From: Kutzneria sp. 744 | GTDB taxonomy: Bacteria > Actinomycetota > Actinomycetes > Mycobacteriales > Pseudonocardiaceae | Reading direction: 5' to 3' | Assembly (NCBI RefSeq): GCF_000568255.1 | Contig: NZ_KK037166.1 | Span: forward strand, 7,463,966 to 7,517,234 | DNA length: 53,269 bases | In this document: positions 8,607 through 17,487 of the stretch, piece by piece | Layout: each line of letters begins with the position of its first letter | How positions within the stretch are numbered: the first letter of the stretch is position 1 | The notes under the pieces: model-generated | The model's database searches: none | What the model saw: only the letters and a program-made list of their open reading frames with translations | What the model was told of the DNA's origin: nothing | Program-made: the position numbers and the translations under genes

Positions 8607-9668
8607 CTACACCCCGTTCGGCGTCAACACCAGGCGGATGGGGTCGTTGACCTTCTCGGCCAGCTGGCGCACGGCCTCGGCGGCGTCCTCGAAACGGAAG
8701 GTGCCGCTGATCGAGCTGGAGAAGTCCAGGCGGCCGTGGCCGGCGAGCTTGATGAGATCCTCAAGGTGCACGGGAAGGCCGCCGTAGTGGCCGAGCAGGC
8801 GGTGGCGGGCGGAGCTGAAGGCGGTGTCGTTGGCGATGCTCAGGGCCTGCCCGGACAGGCCGACGAGGACCAGGGCGCCGTTGCGGGCCAGGACGCTGTC
8901 GGCCTGGGTGCGCACGGCGGGCACGCCGGCGAAGTCGAAGGCGTAGTCGAGCCCGAGGCCGTCGGTGGCGGCGAGGACCCGCTCACGGAAGTCGGGGGCC
9001 ATGGGGTCGAGGGCGACGTCGGCGCCGAGCTTGAGGGCGCGGTCACGAGCGTGCGGCAGGGGGTCGACGGCGACGATGGGGGCGGCGCCGGCGAAGCGCA
9101 GCAGCTGCACGCCGTGGGCGCCGAGGCCACCGACGCCCCAGATGCCGGCGGACTGGGCGGGGCGCAGGCCGGCGGTGTGCGTGATGGCGGCGTACGGGGT
9201 GGAGACGGCGTCGGGGATGATCGCGGCCTGCTCGATGGGCAGGTTGTCGGGGATCGCGTACAGGGTCTCGACCCGGGCCAGCGTGTAGTGCGCCCAACCG
9301 CCGTCGAACTGGACGCCACGGGTCAGCCCGTTGAGGCAGCCGGGCCGCCGCCGCACGCAGTTGGCGCACCGCCCGCAGGCCATGCCGGCCAGCAGCAGCA
9401 CCCGCTGCCCCTCCCGGTACACGTCCGGCACCCCTTCGCCCAGTTCGGCGATGGAGCCGGCCACCTCGTGCCCGAGGGTGACCTTCTCCAGCTCGTTGCC
9501 GGGCAGCCGCAGCGTGCCGTCGATCAAGTGGATGTCGGACAGGCAGACGCCCGCGGCCTCGACCTTCACCAGCACCTCGCCGCGGCCGGGCGTGGGCACC
9601 GCAACCTCCTCGACGGCGAACTCGAGGGTGCGGAGGTTGAGCCGTCCGGCCGGCATCGTGGCGCTCAT
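8607..9668 (-). CDS. Zinc-dependent alcohol dehydrogenase
   Basis: 353 residues, the usual medium-chain dehydrogenase length. GroES-like half with catalytic-zinc residues in AAGVCLSDIHLIDG and LGHEVAGS, and a complete four-cysteine structural zinc lobe (GMACGRCANCVRRRPGCLN). The Rossmann half has the dinucleotide motif GVGGLGAHGVQLL. It oxidises an alcohol or reduces an aldehyde with NAD(P); the substrate cannot be told. Start ATG 9668 extends the protein by four residues over ATG 9656; neither has a strong ribosome site. Divergent from ffh. Only 11 bases separate it from the Crp-type gene, so they may be co-transcribed, though a functional tie to the cyclase cluster is not evident. Confidence 0.88.
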   Translation of the reverse strand: MSATMPAGRLNLRTLEFAVEEVAVPTPGRGEVLVKVEAAGVCLSDIHLIDGTLRLPGNELEKVTLGHEVAGSIAELGEGVPDVYREGQRVLLLAGMACGRCANCVRRRPGCLNGLTRGVQFDGGWAHYTLARVETLYAIPDNLPIEQAAIIPDAVSTPYAAITHTAGLRPAQSAGIWGVGGLGAHGVQLLRFAGAAPIVAVDPLPHARDRALKLGADVALDPMAPDFRERVLAATDGLGLDYAFDFAGVPAVRTQADSVLARNGALVLVGLSGQALSIANDTAFSSARHRLLGHYGGLPVHLEDLIKLAGHGRLDFSSSISGTFRFEDAAEAVRQLAEKVNDPIRLVLTPNGV

Positions 9669-9738
9669 GAGACTCGTGGGTACCGCTCCGGCTACCCTCG
9701 ACGCAACACCACCGTCTAGTAACGAGGTCGTGCGGACT

Positions 9739-11287
9739 GTGTTCGACACCCTTTCTGACCGGCTCTCGTCGGTATTGGCGAACCTGCGTGGCAAGGGTCG
9801 CCTGTCCGACGCGGACATCGACGCCACCTGCCGGGAGATCCGGATCGCCCTGCTGGAGGCGGACGTCGCGCTGCCGGTGGTGCGCGCGTTCATCGCCGGC
9901 ATCAAGGAGCGGGCCAAGGGCGCGGAGGTCTCCGGCGCGCTGAACCCGGCCCAGCAGGTCGTCAAGATCGTCAACGAGGAGCTCATCGGCATCCTCGGCG
10001 GCGAGACGCGACGGCTCAACCTGGCCAAGACGCCGCCCACGGTGATCATGCTCGCCGGCCTCCAGGGCGCCGGCAAGACGACCCTGGCCGGCAAGCTGGC
10101 GGCGTGGCTGCGCAAGCAGGGCCACACCCCGATGCTGGTCGCCTGCGACCTCCAGCGCCCCAACGCCGTCACCCAGCTCCAGGTCGTCGGCGAGCGCGCC
10201 GGCGTGCCGGTGTTCGCGCCCGAGCCGGGCAACGGCGTCGGCAACCCGGTGAAGGTGGCCAAGGCCGGCCTCGACGAGGCCAGGCGGGCCCAGCACGACG
10301 TGGTCGTCGTCGACACCGCCGGCCGCCTCGGCATCGACGAGGAGCTGATGCGGCAGGCCGCCGACATCAAGGACGCCGTGCAGCCCGACGAGGTGCTGTT
10401 CGTGGTCGACGCGATGATCGGCCAGGACGCGGTGACCACCGCCGAGGCGTTCCGCGACGGCGTCGGCTTCACCGGCGTCGTGCTGACCAAGCTCGACGGC
10501 GACGCCCGAGGCGGCGCCGCGCTGTCCGTGCGCGAGGTCACCGGCCAGCCCATCCTGTTCGCCTCCAACGGCGAGAAGCTCGACGACTTCGACGTCTTCC
10601 ACCCGGACCGGATGGCCAGCCGGATCCTGGGCATGGGCGACCTGCTCACCCTCATCGAGCAGGCCGAGCAGCACTTCGACCAGGAGAAGGCGCAGGCCAC
10701 CGCGGCCAAGCTGGGCACCGGCGAGCTGACGCTGGAGGACTTCCTGGAGCAGATGCTGGCGGTCCGCAAGATGGGCCCGATCGCCAACCTGCTGGGCATG
10801 CTGCCCGGCGCCGGCCAGATGAAGGACCAGCTGGCCAACTTCGACGAGCGCAAGCTGGACCGGCTGCAGGCCATCATCCGCGGCATGACGCCGGCCGAGC
10901 GGGCCGACCCGAAGATGATCAACGGCTCCCGCCGCCTGCGCATCTCCAAGGGCTCCGGCGTGTCCGTGAGCGAGGTCAACGACCTGGTCACCCGCTTCTT
11001 CGAGGCCCGCAAGATGATGAAGCAGATGGCCGGCCGGATGGGCTTCGGCGGCGGTGGCGGCAGCAGCCGCAAGGGCAAGAAGGGCAAGAAGGGCAAGGGC
11101 GGCCGCGGGCCGACCCCGCCCAAGATGCGCGGCGGCTTCCCCGGCCTGCCGGGCGGTCTGCCCGCGGGTATGCCCGACCTGTCCGGCATGCCGCCGGGCC
11201 CAGGAGCTGCCGCCCGGGCTGGCCGGCCTGGACCAGCTGCCGCCCGGCTTCGATCCGAAGAAGTTCAAGTTCGGCAAGGACCAATGA
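9739..11287 (+). CDS. ffh: Signal recognition particle protein Ffh, frame broken near the C-terminus
   Basis: SRP GTPase that binds signal peptides and 4.5S RNA and delivers ribosomes to FtsY. N domain MFDTLSDRLSSVLANLRGKG, G domain with GLQGAGKTT, DTAGR and TKLDGDARGG, and a methionine-rich M domain (LEQMLAVRKMGPIANLLGML; RRLRISKGSGVSVSEVN), then a basic GKKGKKGKGG stretch. GTG 9739 gives the canonical start. At a CCC run (11199-11201) the frame shifts by one: the expected ending ELPPGLAGLDQLPPGFDPKK is found in the next frame and stops at 11287, overlapping the following ATG. Dropping one C gives about 515 residues. Ffh is essential, so a sequence error is the likely cause. Confidence 0.93.
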
Positions 11288-12357
11288 CCGGCTTTCACCT
11301 GCGCGGCGTCGTCCTCCCGGACGGCGAGGAACGTGATTTCTGGGTCGTCAACGGGCGGGTGCGCACCAAGCCGGTGCCGGGCGCGGAGACCATCGTGGAC
11401 GGTGGTTTCCTGCTGCCCGGCATGGTCGACGCGCACTGCCACGTCGGCCTCGGCCCGGAGGGCGCCACCACCCTGGACGAGGCGGCCACGCAGGCCGAGC
11501 TCGACCGGGACAACGGCACGCTGCTGATCCGCGACTGCGGCGTGCCGATCGACACCCGCCCGCTGCAGGAGCGGCTCGACCTGCCCCGGATCGTGCGGGC
11601 CGGCCGGCACCTGTCCCGGCCGAGGCGCTACATCAAGCACCTCGGCGTCGAGCTGGAGGACCCGTCGCTGCTGCCGGCCGCGGTGGCCGAGCAGGTGGCG
11701 TACGGCGACGGCTGGGTGAAGCTGGTCGGCGACTGGATCGACCGCGACCTTGGCGACCTGGCCCCGCTGTGGCCGGACGAGGTGCTCAAGGAAGCGATCG
11801 ACGTCGCGCACGCGGCCGGGGCCAAGGTCACCGCGCACACGTTCGGCGAGGACGCGCTGCCGGGCCTGATCAACGCCGGCATCGACTGCATCGAGCACGG
11901 CACGGGCCTGACCGACGACACCATCGCCGAGATGGCCCGCCGCGGCACGGCGCTGGTGCCGACCCTGATCAACATCGAGCTGTTCCCGTCCATTGCGGAC
12001 GGTGCCGACAAGTTCCCGGTCTACGCCGCCCACATGCGTGAACTGCACGCCCGTGTGCGACACACCGTGAGCAGCGCGGTGGAGGCCGGCGTGCCGGTCT
12101 ACGCGGGCACCGACGCGGGCGGCGGCGTCAAGCACGGCCGGCTGGTCGACGAGGTGATTGCCCTGCACGAGGCCGGCATGAGCCGCGAGCAGGCGCTGGC
12201 CTCGGCCTCGTGGGCGGCCCGGTCCTGGCTGGGTTGGCCGGGACTGACCGAGGGATCACCCGCTGACCTGCTGGTATTCGCCGACGACCCACGAGATGAT
12301 CTCCAGGTGCTGCGTGATCCGTCCATGATCATGCTGCGTGGACGGGTGGTTCGCTAG
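11284..12357 (+). CDS. Amidohydrolase family protein
   Basis: 357 residues, metal-dependent TIM-barrel hydrolase. The small beta-sandwich is formed by the N- and C-terminal ends (VVNGRVRTKP, and SPADLLVFADDP near the end). Metal ligands are recognisable in LPGMVDAHCHVGL (HxH), in VTAHTFGED, in CIEHGTGL, and in the Asp of VYAGTDAGGG. Substrate is not evident; relatives include imidazolonepropionase and prolidase-like enzymes. ATG overlaps the restored ffh stop (ATGA), and an amidohydrolase next to ffh is also seen in mycobacteria. The open frame runs uninterrupted from ffh only because of the shift in ffh, so it is not a fusion. Confidence 0.88.
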   Translation: MTGFHLRGVVLPDGEERDFWVVNGRVRTKPVPGAETIVDGGFLLPGMVDAHCHVGLGPEGATTLDEAATQAELDRDNGTLLIRDCGVPIDTRPLQERLDLPRIVRAGRHLSRPRRYIKHLGVELEDPSLLPAAVAEQVAYGDGWVKLVGDWIDRDLGDLAPLWPDEVLKEAIDVAHAAGAKVTAHTFGEDALPGLINAGIDCIEHGTGLTDDTIAEMARRGTALVPTLINIELFPSIADGADKFPVYAAHMRELHARVRHTVSSAVEAGVPVYAGTDAGGGVKHGRLVDEVIALHEAGMSREQALASASWAARSWLGWPGLTEGSPADLLVFADDPRDDLQVLRDPSMIMLRGRVVR

Positions 12358-12373
12358 CGACTGGGGAGTGCCG

Positions 12374-13051
12374 GTGGACGAGCAGCGACAACAGGATCCG
12401 CCGGCCGGCCAGGCCTGGGGGCTGCCCGCGTTCCTGCTCGGCTTCGGCCTGTACTACGTGGTCTCGCTGCTGATCGTCGGCTTCCTGCCGGCCCCCGACG
12501 GGCCCCGCTCCGGCGTTCGACTGCTGGTGCCGTTCGTCGCCAACCTGTTCCTGGGCCTGGTGCCGTGGTGGTTCTCGCGGCGCCGCGGCCGGGGCGTGGT
12601 CGCCGACTTCGGCTTCCTGCCCAACCGCCGTGACTTCTCGGTCGGGCTGAGCTGCGGCGTCATCTCCGTCATCGTCGGCCTGGTGATCTCGATGGCGGTC
12701 TCGCGGATCATCCCGCCCGCGGCCTCGCCCGTGACCTCGCACGTCGACGGGTGGCTCATCGGCTTCGTGGCATTCCTGGTGATCGGCGCCCCGATCACCG
12801 AGGAGCTGCTGGTGCGCGGGGCGCTGTGGGGCGCGCTGGCCCACTACGGGGTGCCGCGGCTGACCGTGCTGCTGCTCACCGCCCTGGTCTTCGCCTTCCT
12901 GCACCTCGACCCGAGCCGCCTGGCGTCGCTGTTCGCGCAGGGCGTGGCCATCGGGGCCGCCCGCATGGTCACCGGGCGGGTCGGCGCGAGCATGATCGCC
13001 CACGCCACCAACAACTTGCTGCCAGGGATCTTCACGCTCGCGGGGATCTGA
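12374..13051 (+). CDS. CPBP (CAAX-type) intramembrane metalloprotease
   Basis: 225 residues with about six to seven membrane helices. The family signature is present: paired glutamates and arginine in ITEELLVRGALWG, the histidine in FAFLHLDPSR, and ASMIAHATNNL near the C-terminus. Members are glutamate intramembrane proteases, in bacteria often linked to bacteriocin maturation or self-immunity, here of unknown substrate. GTG 12374 is chosen because GGGGAG lies 5 bases upstream; the frame is also open earlier. A second, related but diverged copy follows 45 bases downstream. Confidence 0.85.
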   Translation: MDEQRQQDPPAGQAWGLPAFLLGFGLYYVVSLLIVGFLPAPDGPRSGVRLLVPFVANLFLGLVPWWFSRRRGRGVVADFGFLPNRRDFSVGLSCGVISVIVGLVISMAVSRIIPPAASPVTSHVDGWLIGFVAFLVIGAPITEELLVRGALWGALAHYGVPRLTVLLLTALVFAFLHLDPSRLASLFAQGVAIGAARMVTGRVGASMIAHATNNLLPGIFTLAGI

Positions 13052-13096
13052 CGCCACGTTGACTACGCTCGTCAGCCGTCGTACCGAGGAGGCCCG

Positions 13097-13825
13097 GTGA
13101 CGCCACCGACAACACAGGTCGACTCGCCGCCGGCCCACAGATGGGGCTTCGGCGCGTTCGTGCTCGCCGAGCTGGTGCTCATCCTGTCCGCGGTGTTCCT
13201 GTCCGCGGCCGCCGGCCCGGTCGGCGTGGACGAGCCCATCCCGCCGATCGTCATCGTCGTCGTCACGGCCCTGCCGACCATGCTCGCCGCGGGCGTGGCC
13301 GTGCTGGCCACCCTGCTGCGCGGCAACGGGCCCGTGATCGACCTGCGGCTGCGGTGGAGCTGGCCGGACGTGCGAGCCGGGCTCAAGCTCGGCCTGGCCG
13401 GTCTGGTGCTGACCGCCGTCGCCGGCGTCATCTGGGCCAGGACCGTCGGCAAGCTCGACCCGTCCTCGGCGCTGGCCTCGGTCGTCGACGCCCAGCCCAT
13501 GCCCGTCGCGCTGGGCATCGTGATGTTCGTCTACACCTGGCTGGTCGGCCCGGCCTGCGAGGAGATGATCTACCGCGGCCTGCTGTGGGGGGCCATCGAG
13601 CGGCTGCGCTGGAGCCGCTGGGCCGCGTTCACCCTCAGCACCGCGATCTTCGCCGTCAGCCACCTCGAACCGCTGCGCACCTCGCTGCTGCTGGTCATCG
13701 CCATCCCCATCGGCTGGGCCCGCCTGGTCACCGGCCGCCTCCCCGCCAGCATCGTCGCCCACCAGATCAACAACTTCGTCCCGGCCCTGGGCATCTTGCT
13801 GATGTCCCTGGGCCTCTGGAGGTGA
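13097..13825 (+). CDS. Second CPBP intramembrane metalloprotease
   Basis: 242 residues, multi-pass. Motifs: GPACEEMIYRGLLWG (EExxxR), FAVSHLEPLRTS (His) and ASIVAHQINNFVP. GTG start with a GAGGAGG ribosome site. Sequence similarity to the preceding CPBP gene is limited to the motifs and overall helix pattern, so this is an old duplication or two independent acquisitions. A loop of about 20 residues after helix 1 (GPVGVDEPIPP) faces one side of the membrane. Located just before the rpsP operon; no promoter was recognised in the 45-base gap, so it is probably co-transcribed with the first copy. Confidence 0.83.
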   Translation: MTPPTTQVDSPPAHRWGFGAFVLAELVLILSAVFLSAAAGPVGVDEPIPPIVIVVVTALPTMLAAGVAVLATLLRGNGPVIDLRLRWSWPDVRAGLKLGLAGLVLTAVAGVIWARTVGKLDPSSALASVVDAQPMPVALGIVMFVYTWLVGPACEEMIYRGLLWGAIERLRWSRWAAFTLSTAIFAVSHLEPLRTSLLLVIAIPIGWARLVTGRLPASIVAHQINNFVPALGILLMSLGLWR

Positions 13826-13882
13826 GACCCCGGCGAGTCACGCTCTCGGGCACCCCGAACGACGGGTTCAGGCAGGGGCCGA

Positions 13883-13913
13883 TTGGTGTCCGCCCGTCCC
13901 CGTCTGGCAGAAT
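13883..13913 (+). promoter_or_regulatory. Probable housekeeping promoter of the rpsP operon
   Basis: TTGGTG at 13883-13888 and CAGAAT at 13908-13913, 19 bases apart. The block GTCTGGCAgAaTGGAC recurs at the rplS promoter (GTCTGGCAcAcTGGAC, 16049-16064), which supports a real shared promoter element. A leader of about 130 bases precedes rpsP. Confidence 0.5.
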
Positions 13914-14046
13914 GGACGGCTGTCCGCCATTGCCGGTCCCTCTCGCTGTGCCGTGGCGTCCTGAAACCTGAGTTCGACCTCCGTGTCCCCACGCGGCCGG
14001 CCGTGCTCGACCCGGAGCAACGAGAGCCTGAGGAGTACCACCACCC

Positions 14047-14499
14047 GTGGCCGTCAAGATCAAGCTGCAGCGGCTCGGCAAGATCCGCCAGCCCCAGTAC
14101 CGGATCATTGTCGCCGACTCGCGCGCCCGCCGTAGCGGCAAGGCGATCGAGACGATCGGCAAGTACCACCCGCTGCAGGAGCCCAGCTTCATCGAGGTCG
14201 ACACCGAGCGGGCGCAGTACTGGCTGGGTGTCGGCGCGCAGCCGACCGAGCCGGTGCAGCGCATCCTGGAGATCACCGGCGACTGGCAGAAGTTCAAGGG
14301 CCTGCCGGGCGCCGAGGGCACGCTGAAGCACCGCGCGCCCAAGCCCGACAAGCTCGAGCTGTTCAACGCCGCGCTGGCCGCCGCGGGCGAGGAGCCCACG
14401 ACCGAGGCCACCACGCCGAAGAAGAAGGCGTCCGCCAAGAAGGCCGAGTCCAAGGACGAGGCCGCCGCTGAGGAGAAGTCTGAGGGCGGCGAGGCGTGA
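14047..14499 (+). CDS. rpsP: 30S ribosomal protein S16
   Basis: 150 residues. The N-terminal about 80 residues are the S16 fold ([33 protein letters not shown]), which binds 16S rRNA early in 30S assembly. The remainder is an Ala, Lys and Glu-rich tail, common in actinobacterial S16. GTG start. First gene of rpsP-khpA-rimM-trmD, in which each stop overlaps the next start. Confidence 0.96.
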   Translation: MAVKIKLQRLGKIRQPQYRIIVADSRARRSGKAIETIGKYHPLQEPSFIEVDTERAQYWLGVGAQPTEPVQRILEITGDWQKFKGLPGAEGTLKHRAPKPDKLELFNAALAAAGEEPTTEATTPKKKASAKKAESKDEAAAEEKSEGGEA

Positions 14500-14735
14500 G
14501 TTTGCTCGCGGACGCGCTCGAGCACCTCGTCCGGGGCATCGTCGATCACCCCGACGATGTTCGGGTCAACCTGCTGACCACCCGCCGCGGTCGCACCCTT
14601 GAGGTGCACGTCCACCCGGACGACCTCGGCAAGGTGATCGGCCGGGGCGGCCGGACCGCCACCGCGCTGCGCACCGTGATGGCCGGTATCGGCGGTCGCG
14701 GCGTGCGCGTGGACGTGGTGGACACCGACCGTTGA
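14496..14735 (+). CDS. khpA: KH-domain RNA-binding protein KhpA
   Basis: 79 residues, one KH domain with the GxxG loop in [17 protein letters not shown]. KhpA-type proteins bind RNA with KhpB and influence cell elongation and small-RNA biology in Gram-positive bacteria. GTG start overlaps the rpsP stop (GTGA). Between rpsP and rimM this gene is nearly invariant in actinobacteria. Confidence 0.93.
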   Translation: MSLLADALEHLVRGIVDHPDDVRVNLLTTRRGRTLEVHVHPDDLGKVIGRGGRTATALRTVMAGIGGRGVRVDVVDTDR

Positions 14736-15259
14736 GCAGTCCCGACGTTCGTGTTGTCGGACGAGTCGTCAAGCCGCACGGCATTCGCGGCGAGCTCGTC
14801 GTCGACGTGCACACCGACTCGCCCGAGGAGCGCTTCACGCCGGGGGCCGTGCTGGCCACCCGGGCCCGTGACGGCGCATCCGGAACAGTCACCATCGCAG
14901 CCGTCCGGCCTCACACCGGACGGCTGCTGGTGACGTTCCAGGACGTCGCCGGACGGGACGCGGCCGAGGCGCTGCGCGGCCTGCTGCTGCTGGTCGACGC
15001 GGCCGAGCTGACGCCGTCCGACGATCCCGAGGAGTTCTACGACCACGAGCTGGAAGGGCTTGAGGTCGTGGACGTGAGGGGCGATCGGATCGGCGTGGTC
15101 GCCGAGGTCCTGCACACCGCGGCCAGCGAGCTGCTGGCCGTGCGCAGGGACGACGGCAGCGAGGTGCTGGTGCCGTTCGTCACAGAAATCGTGCCGACCG
15201 TGGATGTCGCGGCCGGCCGCGTGGTCGTCGACCCGCCCGAGGGACTGCTGGACGCGTGA
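14732..15259 (+). CDS. rimM: Ribosome maturation factor RimM
   Basis: 175 residues. N-terminal RimM barrel ([20 protein letters not shown]) and a C-terminal PRC-barrel ([25 protein letters not shown]). Assists 30S maturation around S19 and 16S helix 31/33. The start appears to be TTG at 14732, which overlaps the khpA stop (TTGA); no better in-frame start gives the full N-terminus. Downstream trmD starts within the rimM stop. Confidence 0.94.
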   Translation: MSSPDVRVVGRVVKPHGIRGELVVDVHTDSPEERFTPGAVLATRARDGASGTVTIAAVRPHTGRLLVTFQDVAGRDAAEALRGLLLLVDAAELTPSDDPEEFYDHELEGLEVVDVRGDRIGVVAEVLHTAASELLAVRRDDGSEVLVPFVTEIVPTVDVAAGRVVVDPPEGLLDA

Positions 15260-16023
15260 TGCGCATCGACGTGCTCACCATCTTCCCGGAGTATCTCGAG
15301 CCGCTGCGGGCGGCGCTGCTCGGCAAGGCCATCGACAAGAAGCTGATCAGCGTCGACGTGCACGACCTGCGTGACTACACGCATGACGTGCACAAGGCGG
15401 TGGACGACAGCCCCTACGGCGGCGGCCCCGGCATGGTCATGAAGCCCCAGGTCTGGGGCGAGGCGCTGGACGCCGTGTGCCGGCCGGACGCCGACGGCAC
15501 GCTGCCCCGGCTGGTCGTGCCGACGCCCGCGGGCCGGCCGTTCACCCAGGAAATGGCCCGCGAGTACGCCACGCTGCCGTGGCTGGCCTTCGCCTGCGGC
15601 CGCTACGAGGGCATCGACCAGCGGGTCGTGGACGACTCCGCCGGCCGGATGCGGGTCGACGAGGTCTCCATCGGCGACTACGTGCTGGTCGGCGGCGAGG
15701 TCGCGGTGCTGGTCATGGTCGAGGCCGTGGCCCGGCTGCTGCCCGGCGTGCTGGGCAATCCGGCCTCCGCCGAGCAGGACTCGTTCTCCGACGGCCTGCT
15801 GGAGGGCCCCAGCTACACGCGGCCCGAGGTGTGGCGCGACCTTCCCGTGCCGGGCGTGCTGCGCTCGGGCAACCACAAGCTGATCGACCGCTGGCGGCGG
15901 GACCAGGCGCTGGAGCGCACCTTCCACCGCCGGCCCGAGCTGCTCGACCGCCTGGCGGACGACCAGCTCGACAAGCACGACCGGGCGCTGCTGGACCGCC
16001 TGCGCGACCCGGACCACCCCTAA
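15259..16023 (+). CDS. trmD: tRNA (guanine37-N1)-methyltransferase TrmD
   Basis: 254 residues. SPOUT methyltransferase making m1G37 in tRNAs to prevent +1 frameshifting. [16 protein letters not shown] start, SAM-knot region with [12 protein letters not shown] and [20 protein letters not shown], and the C-terminal tRNA-binding half ([24 protein letters not shown]). ATG 15259 lies in TGATG at the rimM stop; a GTG three bases earlier is possible. Last gene of its operon; the next unit, rplS, has its own promoter. Confidence 0.96.
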   Translation: MRIDVLTIFPEYLEPLRAALLGKAIDKKLISVDVHDLRDYTHDVHKAVDDSPYGGGPGMVMKPQVWGEALDAVCRPDADGTLPRLVVPTPAGRPFTQEMAREYATLPWLAFACGRYEGIDQRVVDDSAGRMRVDEVSIGDYVLVGGEVAVLVMVEAVARLLPGVLGNPASAEQDSFSDGLLEGPSYTRPEVWRDLPVPGVLRSGNHKLIDRWRRDQALERTFHRRPELLDRLADDQLDKHDRALLDRLRDPDHP

Positions 16024-16032
16024 CCCCCCGAT

Positions 16033-16061
16033 TTGGGCCTGCCGACCGCGTCTGGCACACT
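16033..16061 (+). promoter_or_regulatory. Probable promoter of rplS
   Basis: TTGGGC at 16033-16038, 17-base spacer, CACACT at 16056-16061, followed by TGGAC as at the rpsP promoter. Downstream, CCGGCC-N5-GGCCGG forms a short leader hairpin before the rplS ribosome site. Confidence 0.45.
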
Positions 16062-16215
16062 GGACAGGTTGCTGCACCCGGCCGCCTAGGCCGGCGTGCG
16101 CCAGTTGGGCCAGACCCCCAGGCAGGACCAGCACCCGGATTCCGGCAGTGGAGTTCGTTCGTGCGTTTCGCGGGGGTTGTACGACAGACACCCGAAGGAC
16201 GAGGACGGACCACCG

Positions 16216-16584
16216 ATGAACACCCTGGACGCTCTGGACGCTCAGTCGCTGCGTTCCGACATCCCGGACTTCCGTCCGGGCGACACCCTGAAGGTCCACG
16301 TCCGCGTCATCGAGGGTTCGCGTGAGCGCGTCCAGGTGTTCCAGGGCGTTGTGATCCGCCGGCAGAACGGCGGCATCCGCGAGACCTTCACCGTGCGCAA
16401 GATCTCGTTCGGCGTCGGCGTCGAGCGCACCTTCCCGGTGCACTCCCCGAACATCGCCGAGATCGAGCGCGTGACCCGCGGTGACGTGCGTCGCGCCAAG
16501 CTGTACTACCTGCGCGACCTGCGCGGCAAGGCCGCCAAGATCAAGGAGAAGCGGGACGCGCTCCCGGCCAAGGCCACCTCCTGA
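16216..16584 (+). CDS. rplS: 50S ribosomal protein L19
   Basis: 122 residues. Contains [31 protein letters not shown] and [20 protein letters not shown], the whole L19 sequence. L19 sits at the 30S-50S interface. ATG at 16216 has GAGGACGG upstream. The following lepB starts only 23 bases after its stop, across a T7 run, with a large hairpin inside the beginning of lepB that may end part of the transcripts. Confidence 0.96.
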   Translation: MNTLDALDAQSLRSDIPDFRPGDTLKVHVRVIEGSRERVQVFQGVVIRRQNGGIRETFTVRKISFGVGVERTFPVHSPNIAEIERVTRGDVRRAKLYYLRDLRGKAAKIKEKRDALPAKATS

Positions 16585-16606
16585 TCGAACGCTTTTTTTC
16601 GCCCCG

Positions 16607-17431
16607 GTGAGCACCGACGAGGCCCGGGACGAGCACGACGACGCCGAACGGCCCTTGCCGCCATCGAAAGATGGCGGCAAGGGCCGTCAGCGCACCGGCT
16701 CCTTTCTCAGGGAGACGGCGATCCTGATCGGGATCGCCCTCGTGCTGACCGTCCTGATCCAGACCTTCCTGGCCAAGGTCTACGTCATCCCGTCCGGCTC
16801 CATGGAGCAGACGCTGCACGGCTGCGCCGGCTGCGCCGACGACCGCGTGCTGGTCGACAAGGTGATCTACCGGTTCCGCGACCCCTCGCCCGGCGACGTC
16901 GTGGTGTTCCGCGGCCCGGAAGCGTGGACGCACAACGACTTCACCGCCGAGCACACCGACAATCCGGTCGTGGCCGCGGTCCAGTGGCTCGGCTCGCTCA
17001 TCGGGCTGGCGCAGGTCGACGAGCGCGACTTCGTCAAGCGGGTCATCGCCGTCGGCGGCCAGACCATCCGGTGCTGCGACGCGCGGAACCGCGTGCTGGT
17101 GGACGGCAAGCCGTTGGACGAGCCCTACATCTACTACGTGCCGGGGCGCGAGCCGAAGACCGAGAACTTCGGTCCGGTCACGGTGCCCGCGGGGCGGCTG
17201 TTCGTGATGGGCGACAGCCGGCTCAACTCCAACGACTCCCGGTTCCAGGGCGGCGGCGGGGTGAACGGCACCATCGCCGTCACCGACGTGATCGGCAAGG
17301 CCCGCGTGATCGTGCTGCCGCCGGGCCGCTGGGGCTTCATCTCCGACCACGATCCGCAGCTCGCCGCGGGTGGTCTGGCCCTGCTGTGGTGGCGTCGTCG
17401 GGATTGGGCGGATTCGTCACTACCCGTGTAG
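16607..17431 (+). CDS. lepB: Signal peptidase I, first copy
   Basis: About 274 residues from GTG 16607. A charged cytoplasmic N-terminus, one membrane anchor (ILIGIALVLTVLIQTFLAK), then the catalytic Ser in VIPSGSMEQTL (about residue 64) and the general-base Lys in RDFVKRVIAVGGQTI (about 142). The box MGDSRLNSNDSR replaces the more common MGDNRxxSxDSR. It cleaves secretory signal peptides outside the membrane. The start codon lies before an 18-bp hairpin encoded in residues 14-27, and no start codon suits a version beginning after it. A second copy follows 56 bases later. Confidence 0.92.
   Translation: MSTDEARDEHDDAERPLPPSKDGGKGRQRTGSFLRETAILIGIALVLTVLIQTFLAKVYVIPSGSMEQTLHGCAGCADDRVLVDKVIYRFRDPSPGDVVVFRGPEAWTHNDFTAEHTDNPVVAAVQWLGSLIGLAQVDERDFVKRVIAVGGQTIRCCDARNRVLVDGKPLDEPYIYYVPGREPKTENFGPVTVPAGRLFVMGDSRLNSNDSRFQGGGGVNGTIAVTDVIGKARVIVLPPGRWGFISDHDPQLAAGGLALLWWRRRDWADSSLPV
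16648..16687 (+). terminator. 18-bp perfect hairpin with GAAA tetraloop inside the start of lepB
   Basis: ACGGCCCTTGCCGCCATC (16648-16665) pairs completely with GATGGCGGCAAGGGCCGT (16670-16687) around GAAA, a GNRA loop. It is encoded within the lepB N-terminus, about 65 bases after the rplS stop. It may be the rplS terminator (no T-run follows), an mRNA-stabilising stem, or an attenuator that lowers lepB expression relative to rplS. Confidence 0.6.
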
Positions 17432-17487
17432 GGGACCGTACGGCCAGCTGTACCTCGACCCCACCAGCGCTAGCGTAACCTGGCCCG

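Noticed and set aside
9043-12168. A 1041-codon minus-strand open frame over ffh and the amidohydrolase
   Set aside because: Antisense to clear genes, with low-complexity Gly, Ala, Arg and His-rich translation. Long antisense frames are expected at this GC content; no family motif was seen. The same applies to other long shadow frames at 212-1549, 2078-4294, 29680-32208, 42543-43823 and 46283-48040.
9331-12357. A continuous frame suggesting an Ffh-amidohydrolase fusion
   Set aside because: Produced by one extra base in a CCC run; the native Ffh C-terminus and stop are present in the neighbouring frame and overlap the amidohydrolase start.
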